Origin: Harmonia axyridis
Taxonomy: Eukaryota; Arthropoda; Insecta; Coleoptera; Coccinellidae
Length of the DNA stretch: 64,000 bases
NCBI RefSeq assembly: GCF_914767665.1
Contig: NC_059502.1
Coordinates: forward strand, 3,472,001-3,536,000
Reading direction: 5' to 3'
Under the pieces are notes generated by a model. It saw only the letters and a list, made by a program, of their open reading frames with translations, made no database searches and was not told the origin of the DNA. Numbering within the stretch: position 1 is the first letter of the stretch; each line of letters opens with the position of its first letter. Shown in pieces: positions 58,036 to 64,000 of this stretch. Position numbers and translations under genes: made by a program.

Positions 58036-58496
58036 GTGAGTTTTGAAGTTTTTCTTGATAAATTCCAGAAATTCCTTCGGAATAGGTTCGCTGATGGTAT
58101 GTAATTAGTCAGGAAAGACCAGGCTTCCTGATTCCTGATTACCTCATTGCTGGTACCTTTCCTAGATAGTCTTAGAGTGGCCTCATAGGCCACTCTCTCT
58201 ATTACTAGATGAAGAGGTGTGAGACTTTATCTGTTTAATGCCAGGCAGACATCTTATCACTCTTTTCTGAAACTCAAAACTATCTCACTGGGATAGGTGC
58301 CTAAAAGGCTACGCCAAACATTTATCGGGAAGACCTAACATTAAAACAACTCTAAAGTTTCTGAAAAAAAAACAAATCGAGCTAATATCAATCAAATCCT
58401 GGCCTTCGGGTCTGTGGTCATACCTACTGGACCACCCTTATAGGGGGAATCCTTTCACCACCTATTACCGCCTCCAAACCAACCAATCTGTTACAG

Positions 58497-59062
58497 GTAA
58501 TCAACCACGTGTCCAAAGAACTTGGACAACTCCGAGAATCCACCAGCAATATAGATCGCAAGCTGCAGTTCCACATAAACCTGGTGTCCGACAATCTGGG
58601 CAAGATGCTCCATCGCATCACCGACATCCACCACGCCATCATTGACTCATATTCCTCCAACCACACCACCACCACGACAACCACCCAAAGCCCTATAGAG
58701 GAGAGGATAGCCAAGAACAACAAGATAGACGCTCTGACAGAGCAGATCAAGCCGATAGTGACGGTTTCTGAGAAGATCCAGGAGGTTTGGAACGTGGTGG
58801 TGGGCACCAAGAGTTCCGTGGACAACCTGCTGCCCAAATCTGACGAGTTGCTTTCGCAGACTCACAGACAGGAGCGCGCCATCGGGGAGATACATAGTGA
58901 TTTGAAGTCTAAGACGAATAAGATCATCGCCAACTTGGATAAGGTGGAGAGAAGGTTGAAGAAGCAGGAGAACGATGTTGCTAATCTAGCTCAAGGTCCT
59001 GTGCGTGCTGAGCTGTTGTTGGACCCTACGATTGATAGGTTGATCGAGTTTGATCCTAAGAG
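58497..59062 (+). CDS. Exon 3 of the secreted coiled-coil protein gene
   Basis: Acceptor TCTGTTACAG|G in phase 0, donor AAGAG|GTGAGT in phase 2. It encodes about residues 218-406: INHVSKELGQLRESTSNIDR, a heptad segment with LQFHINLVSDNLGKMLHRIT, a Thr tract (NHTTTTTTTQS, with an N-glycosylation sequon), then further coiled coil to NDVANLAQGP. No catalytic motif is seen. Confidence 0.85.
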
Positions 59063-59129
59063 GTGAGTGATTGATAATAATGCAGTAGCTTCGGTTAAAC
59101 TGTTACAGAGTTGTCAATTTTTTTGATAT

Positions 59130-59254
59130 TTAGTTTTGTTTAACCAATTTGTAGCGAAAATTAATAAAGATTCGATGAACTGATATAATCATCACAAGAA
59201 AGAAGGACTACAAGAAACACACAGTATATCGAAAACAAAGCATTTGCTTGTTTA
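59130..59254. repeat. Dispersed repeat interrupted by DD41D copy J
   Basis: GTAGCGAAAATTAATAAAGA onward matches 31.11 kb. The continuation (CTTAAAATTACCCAAGGAAT) appears at about 60310 after copy J, though extra sequence lies between. Confidence 0.5.
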
Positions 59255-59256
59255 TA

Positions 59257-60183
59257 TAGGGTTTTTTTTTCGAGGTATATAACTTTAAGTTGGCATTTCT
59301 GTTCAAGATGGCGACCGATTTAACAGCTGTCAAGTGATTTTCTCTGTTTGGTTTGGCAATTCATCATGAATAGACTCACGCCTGAACAACGCTTGCAAAT
59401 AGTGCAATTTTATTTCGAAAATAATGGTTCTGTGCGGAATACGTATCGCGCACTACGTCCATTAGCGATGAAGCGCACTTTTGGTTGAATGGCTACGTCA
59501 AAAAACAAAACTGCCGCATTTGGAGTGAAGCTAATCCTCAAGTGTATGTCGAAACACCGTTACATCCAGAAAAACTGACTGTTTGGCGCGCTTTATGGGC
59601 TGGTGGAATCATTGGTCCGTACTTATTCAAAAACGATGATGGCCATAACGTTACAGTCAATGGTGATCGGTATAGAGCCATGATTACTAACTTTTTCATT
59701 CCTGAATTGAACAACCATGATGTCCAGGAGCTGTGGTTTCAACAAGACGGCGCAACATGTCACACAGCTCGTGCCACAATCGATTTATTGAAAGACACGT
59801 TTGGTGACCTCCTAATTTCACGTTTTGGACCTGTCAATTGGCCTCCAAGATCTTGTGATTTAACACCGCTAGACTACTTTCTGTGGGCCTATGTAAAGTC
59901 ATTGGTCTATGCGGATAAGCCACAAACCCTTGACCATTTGGAAGACAACATTCGCCGTGTTATTGCCGATATACAGCCACAAACGTTGGAAAAAGTCATC
60001 GAAAATTGGACGTCCAGATTGGACTACATCCGAGCCAGCCGTGGCGGTCATATGCCAGAAATCATATTTAAAATGTAATGCCACAAGATTATCTTGCGGA
60101 TAAATAAAATTCATATCAATCGAATAATCCATCGTTGTTTTATTGCAATTCAAAGTTCTATAGCTCTAAAAAAAAACACCCTT
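59257..60183 (+). mobile_element. DD41D non-autonomous element, copy J (class-2 junction)
   Basis: TA on both sides (59255-59256, 60184-60185). Junction class 2: CGTCCATTAGCGATG, 11 bp shorter than class 1, shared only with copy L. The catalytic frame 59485-60078 is intact for 197 residues to the native C-terminus EIIFKM, with Asp blocks FQQDGATCHTA and LTPLDYFLWA. It lies in the intron between exons 3 and 4. Confidence 0.94.
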
Positions 60184-60185
60184 TA

Positions 60186-60955
60186 CTAGAGTTTTGAATC
60201 TCAAATTTGAATAGATTTCGTTTTATCCTATAAAATACTGTTGATTAATGAGAGTGAAGATATATTTGATATTCATCGATCTAGATTTTTCCACGTAGAC
60301 TTTTTTTTTTCTTAAAATTACCCAAGGAATCTCCTTTTCTTCTGTACCACCAATTCAGGAAACCCTGTATTTTCAGCACAAAATAATATGAAATTATAAA
60401 ACATTATGCAAAATCGTAGCGTACTATTGCGTGGAAGCACCAAGTGACATCTACGTGGGAGGAAATTCCTTTCGAAAAACCATATCCTACGAGAAAACTA
60501 ACACGCATAATCATTAAGTTAGATAATACAAAGTGGCTATGAAATAATACCAATATTTCTGTGAAAAATTATCCTCGAAGAACATTTCGATTCCAATAAA
60601 TACGAAATCGTTGAACGAATTTCTTCATTTTGGAATCGTTCTTATCTGAAACATGGGGAGATTCTAAACTGGTCCATTACATCACTCGTGTTTATTTATC
60701 AATTACACTCGAAGAAAGTTTCAATAAACGGTGATTAGTATGTGCCGCAATTAGCATTAAGAAATTTGTAATTGAATTAGGCGCTACACCTATGAATATT
60801 TTAAAACAAAACGTTGCATTACCGTTACAATGTTGCTGATCCGGGATAATTCAAGTTTGAATGATAAAATATACGGTAAAAATTGGAAGAGAGAACTTAC
60901 GTGAAATAATGGGGTTTGTAGCGCTTGTTCGAATTCATATTTATCTCTTTTTTTT
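60186..60955. other. Intron 3 DNA
   Basis: Apart from the dispersed repeat near 60300-60370, nothing recognised. Confidence 0.4.
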
Positions 60956-60959
60956 TTGT

Positions 60960-61104
60960 TTTTGGTGCGATACAAAGGGTTTTCTGAAAAGAGTTCAACA
61001 CTACAGGCTACATCAGCAATATTCTCAGTTGTTTCTAAGCGACGCACACGGTCTCGATTCTTCACATCACTAACTTGTCCCAACAGTTCAAATTTACCCA
61101 CCAT
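60960..61104 (-). mobile_element. Helix-turn-helix fragment of second DD41D lineage
   Basis: The minus strand reads MVGKFELLGQVSDVKNRDRV then RRLETTENIADVACSVE, the part of the DNA-binding domain that would follow SRPEIVKLVAKF of the 17.2-kb fragment. It then loses frame. Confidence 0.6.
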
Positions 61105-61335
61105 AAAAGTGAATTTTTTTTATGAGTTTTATAAAGGGTGATTTTCGGTTTTCACCGAAAACTTCGATCTGTCATAACTTTTGCACTTCAAGTACCTTCA
61201 GGACCAACATATTCAGAATTCTAAAAATCCAGGTCCGGACCTAACATTTTATCGGTTCCATCCATAAGGAGAACACAATCGTTTAAGACCACTATCAGCT
61301 CAAAATTTGAAAATTACAGACATTTCGACAAAATA

Positions 61336-62239
61336 AAGGGTGCTATTTTTAGAGCTATAGAACTTTAAATTGCAGTAAAACAACGATGGATTATTCGATT
61401 GACCTGAATTTTATTTATCCGCAAGATAATCTTGCGGCATTACATTTTAAATATGATTTCTGGCATATGATCGCCACGGCTGGCTCGGATGTAGTCCAAT
61501 CTGGCCGTATATCGGCAATAACACGGCGACTGTTGTCTTCCAAATGGTCAATGGTTTGATGCTTATCCGCATAGACCAATGACTTTACATAGCCCCACAG
61601 AAAGTAGTCTAGCGGTGTTAAATCACAAGATCTTAGAGGCCAATTCACAGGTCCAAAACGTGAAATTAGGCGGTCACCAAACGTGTCTTTCAATAAATCG
61701 ATTGTGGCACGAGCTGTGTGACATGTTGCGCCGTCTTGTTGGAACCACAGCTCCTGGACATCATGGTTGTTCAATTCAGGAATGATAAAGTTAATAATCA
61801 TGGCTCTATACCGATCACCATTGACTGTAACGTTCTGGCCATCATCGTTTTTGAAGAAGTACGGACCAATGATTCCACCAGCCCATAAAGCGCACCAAAC
61901 AGTAAGTTTTTCTGGATGTAACGGTGTTTCGACATACACTTGAGGATTAGCTTCACTCCAAATGCGGCAGTTTTGTTTGTTGACGTAGTCATTCAACCAG
62001 AAGTGCGCTTCATCGCTAAACAAAATAAAATGGACGTAGTGCGCCATAAGTATTCCGCACAGAACCATTATTTTCGAAATAAAATTGCACTATTTGCAAG
62101 CGTTGTTCAGGCGTGAGTCTATCCATGATGAATTGCCAAACCAAACTGAGAATAAATCACTTGACAGCTGTTAAATCGGTCGTTATCTTGAACAGTAATG
62201 CCAACTTAAAGTTATATACCTCGAAAAAAAAACACCCTA
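61336..62239 (-). mobile_element. DD41D non-autonomous element, copy K
   Basis: TA at 61334-61335 and 62240-62241. Class-1 junction. The fused frame runs from 62068 (MVLCGILMAHYVHF) to 61415, 217 codons, through SDEAHFWLND, FQQDGATCHTA and LTPLDYFLWG. A private deletion near 61504 removes about 35 bp before IRP and changes the C-terminus. Confidence 0.94.
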
Positions 62240-62241
62240 TA

Positions 62242-62660
62242 TTATCCCCCAGTGTACTCTATGTTTGAAATACGTTGTTTTTGAATGAATTATCGAATTG
62301 AAATAACTTCCCATAATTCGCTGAAGATTGTGTCATGGTTTCTGTTTGTTTCTCTGCTAAAGACTTCACATCCGGCCATTGAAAAAGACTTGAACTAAAT
62401 CTTGAAATGAAGTGGTTCTATTGAAGTGAGAGATAATTATCGTTAACTCGAGAAGTATGAGGTATTCTCTTGGGAAGAATGCCATCAGCTAATCCTTGAA
62501 TTGGGTACTTGCACGACTCAACTGCAGTTACTTCATAATTGGGTTTCAAGATTAATTTGATAAATTATTATTATTGAGCTATATTTTTAATGTCTACCCA
62601 TAGCATGCTCCACTTTATTTATTAAGTCATCATTAGACTAATACAGCACCCCAAAAATAA
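62242..62660. other. Intron 3 DNA between copies K and L
   Basis: AT-rich, nothing recognised. Confidence 0.4.
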
Positions 62661-62662
62661 TA

Positions 62663-63571
62663 AGGGGTGTTTTTTTTTGAGCTATAGAACTTTAAATCGC
62701 AATAAAACAACGATAGATTATTCGATTGACTTGTATTTTATTTATCCGCAAGATAATCTTGTGGCATTACATTTTAAATATGATTTCTGGCATATGACCG
62801 CCACGGCTGGCTCGGATGTAGTCCAATTTTCGATGACTTTTTCCAACATTTGTGGCCGTATATCGGCAATAACACGGCGAATGTTGTCTTCCAAATGGTC
62901 AAGGGTTTGTGGCTTATTCGCATAGACCAATGACTTCACATAGCCCCACAGAAAGTAGTCTAGCGGTGTTAAATCACAAGATCTTGGAGGCCAATTCACA
63001 GGTCCGAAACGTGAAATTAGGCGGTCGCCAAACGTGTCTTTCAATAAATCGATTGTGGCACGAGCTGTGTGACATGTTGCGCCGTTGGAACCACAGCTCC
63101 TGGACATCATGGTTGTTCAATTCAGGAATGAAAAAGTTAGTAATCATGGCTCTATACCGATCACCATTGACTGTAACGTTCTGGTCATCTTCGTTTTTGA
63201 AGAAGTACAGACCAATGATTCCACCAGCCCATAAAGCGCACCAAACAGTCAGTTTTTCTGGATGTAACGGTGTTTCGACATACACTTGAGGATTAGCTTC
63301 ACTCCAAATGCGGCAGTTTTGTTTGTTGACGTAGCCATCCAACCAGAAGTGCGCTTCATCGCTAATGGACGTAGTGCGCGATAGGTATTCCGCACAGAAC
63401 CATTATTTTCAAAATAAAATTGCACTATTTGCAAGCGTTGTTCAGGCGTGAGTCTATTCATGATGAATTGCCCAACCAAACTGAGAATAAATCACTTGAC
63501 AGCTGTTAAATCGGTCGCCATCTTGAACAGTAATGCCAACTTAAAGTTATATACCTCGAAAAAACACCCGT
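62663..63571 (-). mobile_element. DD41D non-autonomous element, copy L (class-2 junction and 13-bp deletion)
   Basis: TA at 62661-62662 and 63572-63573. It has both the class-2 junction (as copy J) and the 13-bp deletion (as copies B and G). The true start region is readable on the minus strand as MNRLTPEQRLQIVQFYFENN, then GSVRNTYRALRP. A small deletion in the second Asp block (Gln-Gln-Asp lost) leaves FQ...GATCHTA out of frame. Confidence 0.94.
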
Positions 63572-63633
63572 TACAATTGAAATTTGTACCAAAACTTTTG
63601 GAACATACGTTATCATCGAAATATCTTTTTCAG

Positions 63634-63907
63634 ATACGTGGAGGAATACCCTGAGACTAGCACAGAATCCTACACCACATTCTATCCAACCCTAGCGTTC
63701 AATCCACAAAACAACATCGTAACGCTCAACCAAAGCGCAGCAGCTCCTTCTCTAACCTCTCAACCACTTCAGACCACAACGACTCCCACTGATAAAAAGA
63801 TCGAAAAGAGGAAGGATGGAGTGATATTCCCCAGCATCAAAAACAAACCAGGACCAGCCAACACAACCTTTGCCACTGAGTTACTCGATTTGTCGAAAGA
63901 CGTGAAG
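63634..63907 (+). CDS. Exon 4 of the secreted coiled-coil protein gene
   Basis: Acceptor CTTTTTCAG|A in phase 2, donor GTGAAG|GTAAAT in phase 0. It encodes about residues 406-497: YVEEYPETSTESYTTFYPTL, a Ser/Thr/Pro-rich linker (LTSQPLQTTTTPTDKK) and a basic segment KKIEKRKDG, then TELLDLSKDVK. The gene continues beyond the window. A linker of this kind often precedes a C-terminal globular domain. Confidence 0.8.
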
Positions 63908-64000
63908 GTAAATTGAATATTTTTCGATGATTAGTCGTCAAATCGCCAAAAATAATTATAGTTTGAGAACTAGATAGAACTTTATACTTTCATAGAGTTT

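Noticed and set aside
1..64000. Search for tRNA, rRNA and CRISPR arrays
   Set aside because: No convincing tRNA B-box with cloverleaf, no rRNA segments, and no regularly spaced short repeats; the repeats present are transposons.

Overview
The window is AT-rich eukaryotic DNA: short spliced exons with GT/AG borders, large introns and many Tc1/mariner-type elements. The host proteins and the transposon types fit an insect; a beetle is my best guess, but nothing in the sequence proves the order. No rRNA, tRNA, CRISPR array or bacterial operon was seen.

Layout. From 0.7 to 12.7 kb lies a compact block of ordinary host genes: USP5 (isopeptidase T; minus strand, nine exons, last exon off the left edge); a single-exon ALDH16-like pseudoenzyme transcribed divergently from it; a single-exon enoyl-CoA isomerase ending in the peroxisomal signal SKL; and a complete ten-exon ABHD16A lipase (minus). 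From 13.3 to 15.3 kb there is a pile of dead Tc1, mariner and DD41D elements. At 15.97 kb a large secreted coiled-coil protein gene begins on the plus strand. Its four visible exons (15.97, 57.6, 58.5 and 63.6 kb) join with matching phases, so intron 1 is about 41 kb; the gene runs off the right edge.

That intron carries a nested antisense two-exon gene for a 63-residue Gly/Pro-rich secreted peptide (17.57-20.19 kb), a decayed C2H2 zinc-finger gene (53.8-54.8 kb) and a dense crowd of transposons. The main family is a roughly 0.93-kb internally deleted element with TA target duplications, AAGGGTG ends and 41 residues between the second and third catalytic Asp (a DD41D, rosa-like IS630-Tc1-mariner element). 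Twelve copies or pieces of it lie in 64 kb. Other elements are two defective DD34E Tc1-like copies, several mariner relics, scattered pieces of a second DD41D lineage, two copies of a 0.6-kb TIR element, several foldback elements and a large inverted repeat at 44.4-48.0 kb.

The most interesting points are: (i) the DD41D copies carry three different internal-deletion junctions, and their smaller deletions combine in a four-gamete pattern; (ii) the common deletion opens a new reading frame that fuses 13 novel residues to the catalytic domain without the DNA-binding domain; (iii) a TA-flanked 352-bp chimera joins the 5' end of one DD41D lineage to the 3' end of another; (iv) the hidden Gly-rich peptide gene; (v) the loss of both catalytic residues in the ALDH16-like protein. 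Coordinates of spliced genes come from reading splice sites by eye; no alignment or search was run.
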